Positions 1 through 8,606 are shown, counted from the stretch's first letter. The stretch: DNA of 64,000 nt from a bacterium (GCA_024742665.1 JANSYA010000001.1:372001-436000), one strand, 5' to 3'. Program-made: numbers and translations. The notes: a model not told the origin generated them from the letters alone.

Positions 1-551
1 GTCGCCTGCATACGACGCGCACGCAAACGGTCTTCGGCGAAGGCGCCGCCGACGCCGAAGTGATGTTCATCGGCGAGGGGCCGGGGCGTCAGGAAGATTT
101 GAGCGGACGGCCTTTCGTCGGCCGGGCGGGCGAGTTACTCACGCGCATCATCGAAAAGGGGATGGGCGTGCCCCGTTCCCGGGTCTATATCGCCAATATC
201 GTGAAGTGCCGTCCGACCGTTGACATGCAGTTCCAGCGCGATCGTCCGCCGGAGCCGGACGAAACCGCCGCCTGCAGTCCGTATCTTCTGCGTCAGATTG
301 AGCTGATTCGTCCGAAAGTCATCGTAACCCTGGGCGGCCCTTCGACTAAGTTTATATTAAATACAACTACGGGGATTACAAGATTGCGCGGTCGCTGGGG
401 CGATTTTCGCGGCATTCCCGTTATGCCGACCTTTCATCCCAGCTACGTGCTGCGAAACGGCGGCGACCAGAGCCCGCTGCGGCGCGAAGTCTGGAGCGAT
501 ATCAAGCAGGTGCTGGAGCGCCTGGGCTGGCCGATTCCAAAGCGATCCTGA
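1..551 (+). CDS. Uracil-DNA glycosylase family 4, 5' end cut by window
   Basis: Removes uracil from DNA in base-excision repair. The frame is open from base 1, so the N-terminus lies outside the window. The first codons read (C)RLHTTRTQTVFGEG, which fits the segment just after the second iron-sulfur Cys of family 4 enzymes. Next come the motif GEGPGRQED, GRPFVGRAG, a KCRP segment with a further cluster Cys, and HPSYVLR near the end (the conserved uracil-pocket His). The protein ends in TGA at 549-551. Family 4 enzymes are about 200-250 residues, so only a short N-terminal piece is missing. The identification is strong; cluster ligation is known from the family, not seen directly. Confidence 0.93.
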   Translation, partial: RLHTTRTQTVFGEGAADAEVMFIGEGPGRQEDLSGRPFVGRAGELLTRIIEKGMGVPRSRVYIANIVKCRPTVDMQFQRDRPPEPDETAACSPYLLRQIELIRPKVIVTLGGPSTKFILNTTTGITRLRGRWGDFRGIPVMPTFHPSYVLRNGGDQSPLRREVWSDIKQVLERLGWPIPKRS

Positions 552-613
552 GATTTTCGCGGGTCGGCAGGAATGCCAGGAATCATATCCGGAATTATAC
601 GAAGAAGCGTACT

Positions 614-1729
614 ATGTCATATATACTCAGCACAGGCGACATCGATCGAATGGAGTTCTTCCGGGAACGCGCGCCCGGCGTATTTCGCTGGTTGGTTTCC
701 GTGTTGGGCGTCGCGGCGCTGTGCGCGGGGCCCGCTCTGTACTACGGCGAATACCTGCGCGCTCTTGATCTCCCGGTGATGCTCGCGGGTTTCGGACTGC
801 TCTTAATCGCCGCCGGCCAGTTATTAGGGATTCAAATTCGAAGTCTGCCCGCCGCGATGGCGCTGGACAATCGCCGGGGTGTCCTGGAAATCCGGGAGCA
901 CGACGGTCGCGAATTTTCGTTGGGCTACGGCGATATAGAACGCGTCGCTCTGCGCATGCGCGGCCGGGGTCGCGTGGTCGTCGCCCTGATTCGAAGCAAC
1001 GGCGCCTACTGGGATCTCTATCGCACGAACCGCCGCTCGACGGCGAGCGAAGTCGGCACGCGGATTCAGAATTTTATTCAGCAGGGGCGACGCAAAGAGC
1101 GCACATATCCGGATCCCGGCGAAGGTTTCGAAGAGGCGCAGGACCCGACGGCGATCTACTGGCGCGATCGATTGATGCCCCGGGCGTCGCTTTGGGTCTT
1201 CTGGTTGATCGCCGGTATGGCGACGCTTGCGGGAGGCTTTTTATTGCGCGCGGAGTTTTCGCTGAACGTGGCGGCGGGCCTGCCCGCCATCGCTCTGGGT
1301 TTATTCGCCGCCTTTTTGCTCTTCGGTCTGTGGTTCGATCGCCGGGGGATTCGCGTCTGTGAAGCAGGATTTGAATACGGCTTCGCACGCCGCGATCAGT
1401 GGGTCACGCGTAAGTCTATTGATTTCGCCGACATCGCGGACGAACTCTATAACTTCGATATGTACGGCGGCGTGCCGGAGATTCTATTGCCCGACGCGGA
1501 GCTGTATCCCCGGATTACCGGTCGCGATGCGCCGGCGGCGGGTTCGGGCGCCGGCCAATCGCCGGCTGCGAGCTCAAAGTCCAAAATCGGTCAGGAGCTC
1601 GCGCGAATCAAAGCGGATGCGCGTGCGGGCCTGCGTGTGGCTCGCTTCACGCTGTCGGGAGTCGGTGCGGGGGACGCTCTGGCCCTGGAGTTCTGGCTGC
1701 AAAAACAGCGCCGCGAACATCGGACATAA
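614..1729 (+). CDS. Membrane protein of unknown function, 371 aa
   Basis: No family recognised. Two hydrophobic hairpins are visible, at about residues 24-75 and 193-242, suggesting four membrane segments. Between them is a hydrophilic domain of about 110 residues (FSLGYGDIERVALRMRG...) that resembles a PH-like membrane-associated fold, by pattern only. The C-terminal part has a short Ala/Gly/Ser linker (about residues 302-325) and then a strand-rich tail. The gene lies 62 bases after the uracil-DNA glycosylase on the same strand and could be cotranscribed with it. ATG at 614 was chosen because the membrane segment follows closely; no strong ribosome binding site is visible. Confidence 0.75.
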   Translation: MSYILSTGDIDRMEFFRERAPGVFRWLVSVLGVAALCAGPALYYGEYLRALDLPVMLAGFGLLLIAAGQLLGIQIRSLPAAMALDNRRGVLEIREHDGREFSLGYGDIERVALRMRGRGRVVVALIRSNGAYWDLYRTNRRSTASEVGTRIQNFIQQGRRKERTYPDPGEGFEEAQDPTAIYWRDRLMPRASLWVFWLIAGMATLAGGFLLRAEFSLNVAAGLPAIALGLFAAFLLFGLWFDRRGIRVCEAGFEYGFARRDQWVTRKSIDFADIADELYNFDMYGGVPEILLPDAELYPRITGRDAPAAGSGAGQSPAASSKSKIGQELARIKADARAGLRVARFTLSGVGAGDALALEFWLQKQRREHRT

Positions 1730-1825
1730 TCTGCGGCCAGAACTGGCTATCTGCGATAATCAAAAAACTTAACTCGAGTAAAATTTTCCTGTTGCAAGCG
1801 GGCCGCGCAGGCTTTACAATTGCAT

Positions 1826-3595
1826 ATGATCCGCAGCAACTATTACGAAGACAACCCCGATCTCCAGCGTCACGTCGATGCTTTCATCGATTGGAATGAG
1901 ATCGTCGAGCTGTATGAAGACGGCTTTCGCGACGCGAAAGAGTACGACGAGTCCGGCGACGAACGCCTGGCCTTCGCGCCGCGCAGCGTTGAAGAGGCGG
2001 TCGAGTATTATAAACAGATCCTCGACGGTTACGGCGATCTGAGCGGCAAAGAGATTTCGCAGATCGCTCAGGATATGGACAGCCAGGGGCTGAAATTCGA
2101 AAACGGGCAGGTCACGCATCCGCCGGAATTCGAAGAGCTCTTCGTAAAGTTTCAGGACGCGGGTTTGCATCCCGTAGGCTTCGAGCGCAAGTACGGCGGC
2201 CTCGGATTGCCGCACATCGTAAAAGCCCTGGCATTTGAAATCGCCTATCGCGCAGACACGGCCTTTTCGATCGCGGCGGGCAGCGTGAACCTGGCGGCGA
2301 TCATGGAAATGTACGCGTCTCCCGAAATGTGCGAAAAGTGGCTGCCGAAGTTGATCGGCGAAAAGTACACCGTTACGATGGGGCTTTCCGAACCGGACTT
2401 CGGATCGGATTTGCCGAATGTGCGTACGACCGCCGAACGATCAGGCGACCAGTGGCTTTTGACCGGCACCAAACGTTTTCAAACGATGGCCTGCGGCGTG
2501 AACGGCCATCCTTCCGCGCTGCTGATTCTCGCGCGCACCGGCGGCCCCGAAAGCGGCGCGCGGGGGCTTTCGTTTTTTCTGGTCGAAGGCCAGCACGTCG
2601 AAGTGACCGGCCTGGAAAAGAAGCTGGGACTCAAAGCCTCCGCGACCTGCGAAGTGGCTTTCGAAAAGGCGCCGGGCCACTTGATCGGCGAAGAGGGTCA
2701 CGGCCTTTCCCGCTATGTCATCGGCATGCTGAACGGCGCGCGTATGAGCGTCGCCTCTCAGGGCACAGGCATGGCGACGGCGGCCTACTACGAAGCGCGT
2801 AAATACGCGAGCGAACGCATTCAATTCGGCAAACCCATCGCCGAGATTCCCGCCGTTAAGCGCATGCTGCGACGCATGGAACGCGAGATCGCAGGGATGC
2901 GCGCTTTGATGATCGAAGCGGCGACCAGCGTGGATCGCTATCATTGGCGCGCTCTGCGGATGAAAGAAGCGCAGACGCCCGAACGCGAAATTCGAAGCGA
3001 CGCGCAAATTCGCAAGTGGGAGAAATTCGCGAACGTAATTACGCCCATGTCGAAGTACTATATTTCCGAGATGTGCAATTCTTTGATCTACGACGCGCTG
3101 CAGGTCTTCGGCGGTTCGGGCTACTGCGAAGAATACGACGTGGCGCGCTTATATCGCGACGCGCGCATTACGAATATTTACGACGGCACCACTCAGATTC
3201 AGGTCAATGCGGCCATCGGCGGCATTACCGCGGGCATGTCCGCGAAGGGCAATTTCCGCGAGTATTTGGACCAGATGTTTGAAAAGATTCCGGTCTCGGC
3301 TTTGTTGCCGGAGCTGCGCGCGAATTTCGAACAGACCGTCGAGGCGTACAAAGGACTGCCGAACGCGGAAACGAAAGGCGAACTCTCGTTCGAAGTGGTT
3401 CACTCCGCCACGCGTCTGGTGATCGGCCTGCTCTTAGAGAAAACCGCGCAGAAGTTAGAGGGCGAAGCCCGCGCGGAACGTTTGCAACTCGCACATGAAT
3501 ACAACGTGGACTCCGAAGCGATCCTCGCCGGGAACCTGATTCGCATGCGCCGCGCTGTGGATCCCGCAGCGAAGCCAGTCGCAGTCGCCGGCTGA
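1826..3595 (+). CDS. Acyl-CoA dehydrogenase family protein, about 589 aa, Asp at catalytic base position
   Basis: FAD-dependent oxidation of an acyl-CoA to the enoyl-CoA. The length of nearly 590 residues and the extended C-terminus (after about residue 470) resemble the DmdC/FadE5-like long subfamily. Visible motifs: MGLSEPDFGSD (FAD/substrate region), the middle beta-domain (LTGTKRFQT), ERIQFGKPI, QVFGGSGYCEEYDVARLYRD, and NIYDGTTQIQ. In most members the last motif is IYEGT, whose Glu is the catalytic base; here it is Asp. The alternative base site in helix G carries no Glu (NGARMSVAS). The substrate is unknown. An alternative TTG start lies two codons upstream at 1820. The 3' end is followed at once by the 49-bp repeat array. 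Confidence 0.9.
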   Translation: MIRSNYYEDNPDLQRHVDAFIDWNEIVELYEDGFRDAKEYDESGDERLAFAPRSVEEAVEYYKQILDGYGDLSGKEISQIAQDMDSQGLKFENGQVTHPPEFEELFVKFQDAGLHPVGFERKYGGLGLPHIVKALAFEIAYRADTAFSIAAGSVNLAAIMEMYASPEMCEKWLPKLIGEKYTVTMGLSEPDFGSDLPNVRTTAERSGDQWLLTGTKRFQTMACGVNGHPSALLILARTGGPESGARGLSFFLVEGQHVEVTGLEKKLGLKASATCEVAFEKAPGHLIGEEGHGLSRYVIGMLNGARMSVASQGTGMATAAYYEARKYASERIQFGKPIAEIPAVKRMLRRMEREIAGMRALMIEAATSVDRYHWRALRMKEAQTPEREIRSDAQIRKWEKFANVITPMSKYYISEMCNSLIYDALQVFGGSGYCEEYDVARLYRDARITNIYDGTTQIQVNAAIGGITAGMSAKGNFREYLDQMFEKIPVSALLPELRANFEQTVEAYKGLPNAETKGELSFEVVHSATRLVIGLLLEKTAQKLEGEARAERLQLAHEYNVDSEAILAGNLIRMRRAVDPAAKPVAVAG

Positions 3596-3609
3596 TTCGC
3601 GGAGACAAT

Positions 3610-3888
3610 ATTATTTCGGCCGAGGTACAGTAATGGTCTCGCGACCACGCGAGACATCCTTATATCGGTCGCGGTACAGTAATGGTCTCGCGACCACGCG
3701 AGACATCCTTATATCGGTCGCGGTACAGTAATAGTCTCGCGACCACGCGAGACATCCTTATATCGGTCGCGGTACAGTAATGGTCTCGCGACCACGCGAG
3801 ACATCCTTACTTCGGTCGCGATACAGTAATAGTCTCGCGACCACGCGAGACATCCTTACTTCGGTCGCGGTACAGTAATAGTCTCGCC
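3610..3888. repeat. 49-bp tandem repeat, about 5.7 copies, each with a hairpin
   Basis: The string GTACAG (once ATACAG) recurs at 3625, 3674, 3723, 3772, 3821 and 3870, exactly 49 bases apart. Each unit holds GTCTCGCGACCACGCGAGAC, a perfect 8-bp inverted repeat with loop ACCA. A second possible pairing joins GGTCGCG and CGCGACC. Copies differ at a few positions (atgg/atag, tatat/acttc), and the leftmost copy is the most diverged. The last copy supplies the C-terminal codons and stop of the minus-strand flavin-reductase-like gene. Because 49 is not a multiple of 3, copies cannot extend that frame. The array sits between convergent genes and may act as a multiplied terminator. There are no unique spacers, so it is not a CRISPR. 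Confidence 0.95.
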
Positions 3889-4488
3889 AAATAAGCTGTA
3901 GTCATTGCCGCCGATGCGGGCGATGGGATCGACGGCTTTCGCGTCCACGTTCAGGCGGCCCTCCGGATTCTGCGCGACGGCGTCGTCCACGTACACCTGG
4001 TGCACGTTGCCGAAGACGACGCCCTGGGGAGTGTTGCCGACTTCGAGGATGCGTTCTTTCGTGCAGGCGAAAGCGATGCGCGCTTCTTTCAGGCGCGGGA
4101 GCCGCGAAACCGAAGCCCCATTTTCGTCAATAAAGGGAACCGTTTCCAGATTCAGCTGTTCCAGCTCCGACGTTCCGTGGGGCAGGCTGGCTGAGGTTGC
4201 CGTGACCTGGGGCGCCATTTCTCGATGCGCGATGTGCACGATGAAGTCTTCGCGTTCGTCGATGTTCACCAGCGTGTCTTTGCGGCTGCCGTCGGCTTTT
4301 TTGCCGATCGAAAGCATGATGATCGGCGGATTGCTTGAGACCCCGTTGAAATAAGAAAAGGGCGCCAGATTGTAGCCGGCCTCGCCGCCGTTATCGGAAA
4401 GCACCCAGGCGACCGGTCGCGGGATGATTGTTTGAATAAAAGTATAGTAGATCTGATTCGGTGAAAGTTTCGATAGGTCCAATATCAT
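3856..4488 (-). CDS. Flavin reductase-like FMN-binding split-barrel protein
   Basis: 210 residues. The N-terminus (LDLSKLSPNQIYYTFIQTII then PRPVAWV), the segment NLAPFSYFNGVSSNPPIIML and KDTLVNI follow the pattern of the DIM6/NTAB flavin reductase family, which binds FMN and is often NAD(P)H-dependent. These proteins are cytoplasmic and often partner monooxygenases; no such partner is adjacent. The last ten residues (GETITVPRPK) and the stop codon are written by the final copy of the 49-bp repeat array, so the C-terminus may have been changed by the repeat. The start overlaps the beginning of the region upstream of the divergent lipoprotein operon. Confidence 0.85.
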   Translation of the reverse strand: MILDLSKLSPNQIYYTFIQTIIPRPVAWVLSDNGGEAGYNLAPFSYFNGVSSNPPIIMLSIGKKADGSRKDTLVNIDEREDFIVHIAHREMAPQVTATSASLPHGTSELEQLNLETVPFIDENGASVSRLPRLKEARIAFACTKERILEVGNTPQGVVFGNVHQVYVDDAVAQNPEGRLNVDAKAVDPIARIGGNDYSLFGETITVPRPK

Positions 4489-4643
4489 GCTTTGCCGTCG
4501 GTCTGCGCCGGGTTTGTGTCAACCGGTTTCTATGCCCGCGGTCGAGGACCGGCGTCGCAGCCTGTCGCGCAGCGGCCCGTCCGCATGAGATTCGGCGTCA
4601 AAAAATTCTCGAAAGGCGTTGGCGAATCTGGAGTCTGGTCATC

Positions 4644-5966
4644 GTGATTCGACGCCTCTGGAATTCGACTGCGCGATCGCCGCGCGTCAGTTGGGCCGCG
4701 TTCCGACCGAGCGCTTTCTGCTCTCGTTTCGGCTTCGAGACGCTGTCCGCGGCTGCTCTGTTCTGCGGGCCCTTGCTGTTGTTGCTGTCGGTATCGCTGG
4801 CGTGTCGGGCGGGCGGTCTGCGGGACGCGGAGATCGCAATGCCCTCGGGCTGGTCGCGATTTCGCCTGGAGCCGGCGCCGAGTAACGCCACAGGTAGTTT
4901 CGGCATCTTCGATCCGTCTTTCGCGCGGGCCGCCGCAGACGATCCAATTTACATGGCTTATTCGACGGTCAGTCCGTCCTACCGCTGGCCGACCGAGCAT
5001 CCCCATGTCGTGCAGACTCGCATCGCCGTTTCGACGGACGGCGGCCAGAGTTTTGTCGGGCTCGGGGATCGCGCGAACGCGGCATTCGACGAGCCGGATC
5101 ACAATCTCGACCGCGATCTGTTCGGAAGATCGCCGCCGGTGACCTGGCAACACGAAGTTTCTTCTATCGTTTATGTTCCGCAGGCGCCGGTGGAGGAACG
5201 CTGGCAGCTCTTCTGGCACCAGTATCCCTTAATTGACGGCGATCGTCGCTTTGAGCTGGGCTGGATCGCGCACAAGGCCGCGGCGACGCCCGCGGAATTT
5301 CATTCGCGGCGTGCCACGAAATATTTCGTCGGCGGAGCTTACGACCCGGTCCGCGCCGACGCCTACGACGGTTCGCCGCGCATCGCGTTGAACGAACTGC
5401 ACGGCGATCTGGTCGGATGCGTCGCCTTTACGGAACCGGGGGCTTTCATATTTGAAAATCGTCTGTTTCTGGTTTTGCACTGCGCCGACGGCCAGCAGCC
5501 GGCGAACGGACGAATCGTCCTGCTCGAAAAGACGCCGGCCGCGGGCGATGCAGGCATCAGCGCCGGGAGCGGGGGCTGGAGCTATCGCGGAACGCTGCTG
5601 GATAATTTGCGCGACGCCGCGCTGCTCGACAACGGATCCGATTTTACGGGCTTCGGCGCGCCCGACCTGTTCCACATCGAGGCGACGGGTCATATCTATC
5701 TTGTGGTCACGCCGACCAGGCCGCGTCGCCATCCCGGCTATCGCGGCTGCATGGTCTTTCGCGTGCTCGATCTCGATACCGCCCGCCTGCAGCGCGATGG
5801 CATGACGCCGCGCCTGGCTGCCGTCAGCAACGGCGATCGGGAACTGCACAGCGGCGGTTGCGCGTATCTGGATGTGCGCGGGCCTTCGTCGACTTTAATA
5901 CAGGGGCAGGTCTATCCGAAAAGCGTGGATCGCTTTCGCCTGTTTCGCACGGAGGTGCGCCTGTGA
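4644..5966 (+). CDS. Putative lipoprotein with beta-propeller-like sequence
   Basis: About 440 residues, function unknown. GTG at 4644 was picked because GGAG lies about 10 bases upstream and a hydrophobic stretch ending in the lipobox-like LSVSLAC follows; a longer frame reaches back to 4461, so the start is uncertain and the basic n-region is unusually long. The mature part has repeated strand patterns with Asp/Trp/Gly turns (TRIAVSTDGGQSF, WQLFWHQYPL, APDLFHIEATGHIYLV). These resemble beta-propeller glycosidase or sialidase-type blades, but no catalytic set is identified. First gene of a three-lipoprotein operon; its stop overlaps the next start by four bases. Confidence 0.7.
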   Translation: MIRRLWNSTARSPRVSWAAFRPSAFCSRFGFETLSAAALFCGPLLLLLSVSLACRAGGLRDAEIAMPSGWSRFRLEPAPSNATGSFGIFDPSFARAAADDPIYMAYSTVSPSYRWPTEHPHVVQTRIAVSTDGGQSFVGLGDRANAAFDEPDHNLDRDLFGRSPPVTWQHEVSSIVYVPQAPVEERWQLFWHQYPLIDGDRRFELGWIAHKAAATPAEFHSRRATKYFVGGAYDPVRADAYDGSPRIALNELHGDLVGCVAFTEPGAFIFENRLFLVLHCADGQQPANGRIVLLEKTPAAGDAGISAGSGGWSYRGTLLDNLRDAALLDNGSDFTGFGAPDLFHIEATGHIYLVVTPTRPRRHPGYRGCMVFRVLDLDTARLQRDGMTPRLAAVSNGDRELHSGGCAYLDVRGPSSTLIQGQVYPKSVDRFRLFRTEVRL

Positions 5967-6604
5967 ATCGCGGTCGCGGTCGGCATCGCCAGAGCCGGAC
6001 ATCGACGATCGTGTGCCTGCTTGCCGTGCATCTGCTGTTGCAGTGCGCCGTCTTTCGCGACGTTGGCCAGAGCGCGACGCCCCCGGACGTTCAGGAACAT
6101 CGTTTCGGTAATATCGTCTACGAAATGGTGAACTGGGAGAATCAAAACGCGGACAACGATGCCGGCGAAATCCTGCTCGCGACCCTGGGCTCCAGCGCGA
6201 GTTTCGCGGGATTCGTCCCGGGAGTCGGCGCCCGGGATTGGTTCGTGCAAATCGTGCTGGAGCCGACGCCCGGCAAGCGCGAGCTTGGCGCGCCGGTGCT
6301 GGATCGACCGGCGCTATTTGTCGTGCAGCAGATCAACGGCATCGCCTTCGGGCAGAGTTTCTTCATGATTCCGAAAGTGATCCATCTGAAGCGCACGGTG
6401 AAATTCGTCGTGTGGCGTCGAGGCGAACTGCAAAAAGAATACGTCTACGAAAGCGACGCGTGGGTGCTCGTCGGCTGGCTGACATTGTTGCTGGCAGTGC
6501 CTTCGGAAAGCGCGTACCTGCGCTACGATATGAGCCGCGTCGCGCGCAGTTTCGTGGCCGACGCCGCCCGCGACGGACTGCTTGCTCCGGGAGACGCAGA
6601 TTGA
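5963..6604 (+). CDS. Putative lipoprotein of unknown function
   Basis: 213 residues from GTG at 5963, which overlaps the previous stop in the sequence GTGA; GGAGG lies 8 bases upstream, so this start is well supported and implies translational coupling. The N-terminus is basic (NRGRGRHRQSR), then hydrophobic, ending in HLLLQC, a convincing lipobox. The body contains the segment RFGNIVYEMVNWENQ and a C-terminal hydrophobic stretch (VGWLTLLLAVP). No family recognised. The next gene overlaps its stop as well. Confidence 0.75.
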   Translation: MNRGRGRHRQSRTSTIVCLLAVHLLLQCAVFRDVGQSATPPDVQEHRFGNIVYEMVNWENQNADNDAGEILLATLGSSASFAGFVPGVGARDWFVQIVLEPTPGKRELGAPVLDRPALFVVQQINGIAFGQSFFMIPKVIHLKRTVKFVVWRRGELQKEYVYESDAWVLVGWLTLLLAVPSESAYLRYDMSRVARSFVADAARDGLLAPGDAD

Positions 6605-7206
6605 ATTCTCATGCTTTCGCGCGGGCGCTACGGCTGCTCTGTCTGATAACTCTGCCGCTTGCAGTCGGCGCGAACTGCACGAGCTTCGCTTCAGCGGAAG
6701 TCGGGCGAATTGCCGTCGACTCCGCTACTGACGCGGGCTTCGCCGACCAGGCCGCCGTCGAACCCGGCCAGGTGCAGGCCGTCGCCCTGCGTTTTACCGC
6801 CTGGGGCAATCACGAGCGATACGTCGATGGCATTCGGGAGCGCTTGCGGCAGCGCGGCTATCGTTTGCGGGAAAAGGCTCCGGATACTCTGGAGCTGGTG
6901 CTGGAAGAGTCGGGCACTACGCCGGGTTTTCTGAGGCTCGTGAATTTTATAGCAACGATCGCCACGGGAACCGTGCTGCCTTTTTATAATCAGGTCAACT
7001 ATCGTCTTGCGTTTCGACACTTTCGCCAGGGCGAGCTGCAAAGCGTTTGCCGCTACGAACTCCGCAACAACGAGCTGGTCGGCGTGCTGATGATTCCCTT
7101 CGCGCCCTTTCGCTGGCCGACGAGCGTGCTGAACGCGACGCTCATCGAAACCGTAGACGCCTACGCCTACGGCTGCCGCCCGCTCGCGGTTCGATCGTCG
7201 AAATAA
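6601..7206 (+). CDS. Putative lipoprotein, third of the overlapping set
   Basis: 201 residues from TTG at 6601, overlapping the previous stop as TTGA, with GGGAG about 8 bases upstream. The N-terminal hydrophobic segment (LRLLCLITLPLAVGANC) ends in a Cys that fits only a relaxed spirochaetal lipobox. The rest contains a hydrophobic patch (FLRLVNFIATIATGTVLPFY) and resembles the preceding gene in its closing pattern (VGVLMIPFAPFRWPTS here, VGWLTLLLAVPSES there), so the two may be distant paralogues. Function unknown. The stop codon lies inside the arm of a bidirectional terminator. Confidence 0.72.
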   Translation: MNSHAFARALRLLCLITLPLAVGANCTSFASAEVGRIAVDSATDAGFADQAAVEPGQVQAVALRFTAWGNHERYVDGIRERLRQRGYRLREKAPDTLELVLEESGTTPGFLRLVNFIATIATGTVLPFYNQVNYRLAFRHFRQGELQSVCRYELRNNELVGVLMIPFAPFRWPTSVLNATLIETVDAYAYGCRPLAVRSSK

Positions 7207-7244
7207 TTCGGACGCTTTCTAAACAGACGCCGTCTGAATTATTT
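7201..7244. terminator. Bidirectional terminator between convergent lipoprotein genes
   Basis: AAATAATTCGGACG (7201-7214) pairs with CGTCTGAATTATTT (7231-7244), a 14-bp stem with one G-T wobble and a 16-base loop. The A-rich and T-rich ends give a U-run in both directions. The stop codons of both flanking genes lie within the arms. Confidence 0.8.
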
Positions 7245-8132
7245 CGAAGCCGGCCCGCGCTTCGGGTCGGGGGCATAGCTCCGGCGATTCAGCTGATAGT
7301 TGAGCTGCACTTCCTGGACGGTGTAGCGATGCAGCAGGGCGTCCGGGTCGCCGACTTCCGTGATGTCGATTTGGAAGGGGAAATAGTATCCCTGCACGAC
7401 GCGGAAGTCTTTGTAGTACGCCGCCGCGGTGACGAAAGGCATATTGTCGCGAACCGTAAAATCCACGTGATGCAGACGGCCGTTGTCTTTGCGAAAGTAC
7501 GCGACGTACTGATCGATCTTCGAATTGGGTCCGTAGCTGCCCCAGGTGATATAGACGACGTGCAGTTCCAGACCGTCCATCTCGACCGTTTCTACGTAGT
7601 CGACGATTTCGCCCGCCGGCAGCCGCATCGCCATTTCCAGAAAGTACTGCACCGTCGGAAGCTTGAATTTGATATCTCCGTCCGGCGTATAATCGGCCGG
7701 AGCGTTTTCGCTCGAACGCTTCCAGGTGTTCCATTCATGAATGCCCTGGCTCTCGCCGGTGGCCTCGCCGCTTTCATCTAGTAAGTACACGATGCCCGCG
7801 TCTTTGCCGGGCACGAACTCAAAATCGAATTGTTGGGGATTATTCGGCCAGGAATTGGCCAGCAGGTTCGCCAGGCCGAACCATTCGTCAGTCACGCGCG
7901 CGCGAACTCCCGGCATGGCCAGCCAGCTCTGTAGGGAAGTACCGCCGACGGTCTGTGCGGCGGCGCCGGCGTTTAATATCTTTCGCGCCTGATCGGCGTC
8001 GGCGGCGTCGGTGCGAGTTTTCAGGACTTCAGGCCGAATATCCGCAAGACAGGCAGTCGATAGCAGGGCCGTGACGAGGGCGAATGCGGTCATGAGTTTG
8101 CGCTGCGCCGACAGCGGTCGTGAGGGGGACAT
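7239..8132 (-). CDS. Putative LolA-like outer-membrane lipoprotein
   Basis: About 297 residues if started at 8132; other in-frame ATGs lie at 8171 and 8093 and none has a good ribosome binding site. The N-terminus is basic, then hydrophobic, ending in LVTALLSTAC, a clear lipobox. The mature protein has alternating strands (DFEFVPGKDAGIVYLLDE, EIVDYVETVEMDGLELHVVY, YYFPFQIDITEV) and the layout of LolA-like or outer-membrane-lipoprotein-sorting domains: derive property, fit to slope, 'hydrolysis' of residual. The fold call is an inference from pattern. It is convergent with the three-lipoprotein operon. Confidence 0.7.
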   Translation of the reverse strand: MSPSRPLSAQRKLMTAFALVTALLSTACLADIRPEVLKTRTDAADADQARKILNAGAAAQTVGGTSLQSWLAMPGVRARVTDEWFGLANLLANSWPNNPQQFDFEFVPGKDAGIVYLLDESGEATGESQGIHEWNTWKRSSENAPADYTPDGDIKFKLPTVQYFLEMAMRLPAGEIVDYVETVEMDGLELHVVYITWGSYGPNSKIDQYVAYFRKDNGRLHHVDFTVRDNMPFVTAAAYYKDFRVVQGYYFPFQIDITEVGDPDALLHRYTVQEVQLNYQLNRRSYAPDPKRGPASK

Positions 8133-8532
8133 GCGCCGGTTCGCACGGGCGCGGTTGTGAAATGAATGCATGCGCTTTAGAAGCGCGGGCCGCCGGAATG
8201 TCACAAGAGTTTTTTGGGCGCGCCTGTTTTCGCTGAGTCGAAGCGGCCGGAGTCGGGAAGCGCGCGCCGCCGAATTGGAAAGCTCTCCGAATGGCGGGAG
8301 AAAATAAAAGCGGGGAGTGAAATAAAAAGACAGGAAACCTTCCGTAGCGGCTGCGATCAGCACTGTCGATTCCGGATTTTGCGAATATTCGCCCGCGCAA
8401 TTTACACGTCGGAGCCGGAATTCAAAATGCCGTCGCCCGGGGAGGGACCAAACTCCAGGAGCTACGGAAGGCCGGTGGTCTGAATGGATTGCAGTAAGCC
8501 GTGAAGCTCCTGCGTCGAAGCGTTGCTGCAGC
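8133..8532. other. 400-base stretch without a supported gene
   Basis: Frames here lack ribosome binding sites and convincing protein character. The minus strand downstream of the tiny ORF at 8533-8577 can pair locally (GGAGCT near 8490-8500 with AGCTCC near 8458-8463; GTAAGC near 8530 with GCTTAC near 8495), so the tiny ORF's transcript may end in a structured 3' region. The left half probably holds the promoter of the LolA-like gene, but no clear boxes are seen. Confidence 0.4.
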
Positions 8533-8577
8533 TTACCGCCCAGCCACCTCGCCGGTCATAGATAAATCATTTTTCAT
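8533..8577 (-). CDS. Tiny 14-codon ORF with near-perfect ribosome binding site
   Basis: ATG at 8577 follows AGGAGGTGG (8586-8593 on this strand) with an ideal gap of 8 bases. It encodes MKNDLSMTGEVAGR and stops at TAA. Directly upstream is a strong promoter. After the stop, one alternative frame reads on as a helix-like segment (STQELHGLLQSIQTTGLP), so a single-base frameshift near 8536 could have cut a protein of about 37 residues. It may be a highly expressed small protein, a leader peptide or a remnant. No family recognised. Confidence 0.45.
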   Translation of the reverse strand: MKNDLSMTGEVAGR

Positions 8578-8606
8578 TTTTGGACCACCTCCTCTTGCGT
8601 GACCGA

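Noticed and set aside
1074-1388. Antisense ORF in the first membrane protein gene
   Set aside because: Arg/Pro-rich shadow with no start signals.
3610-3888. CRISPR array
   Set aside because: The 49-bp units adjoin with no unique spacers, the unit overlaps a coding end, and no cas genes are present.
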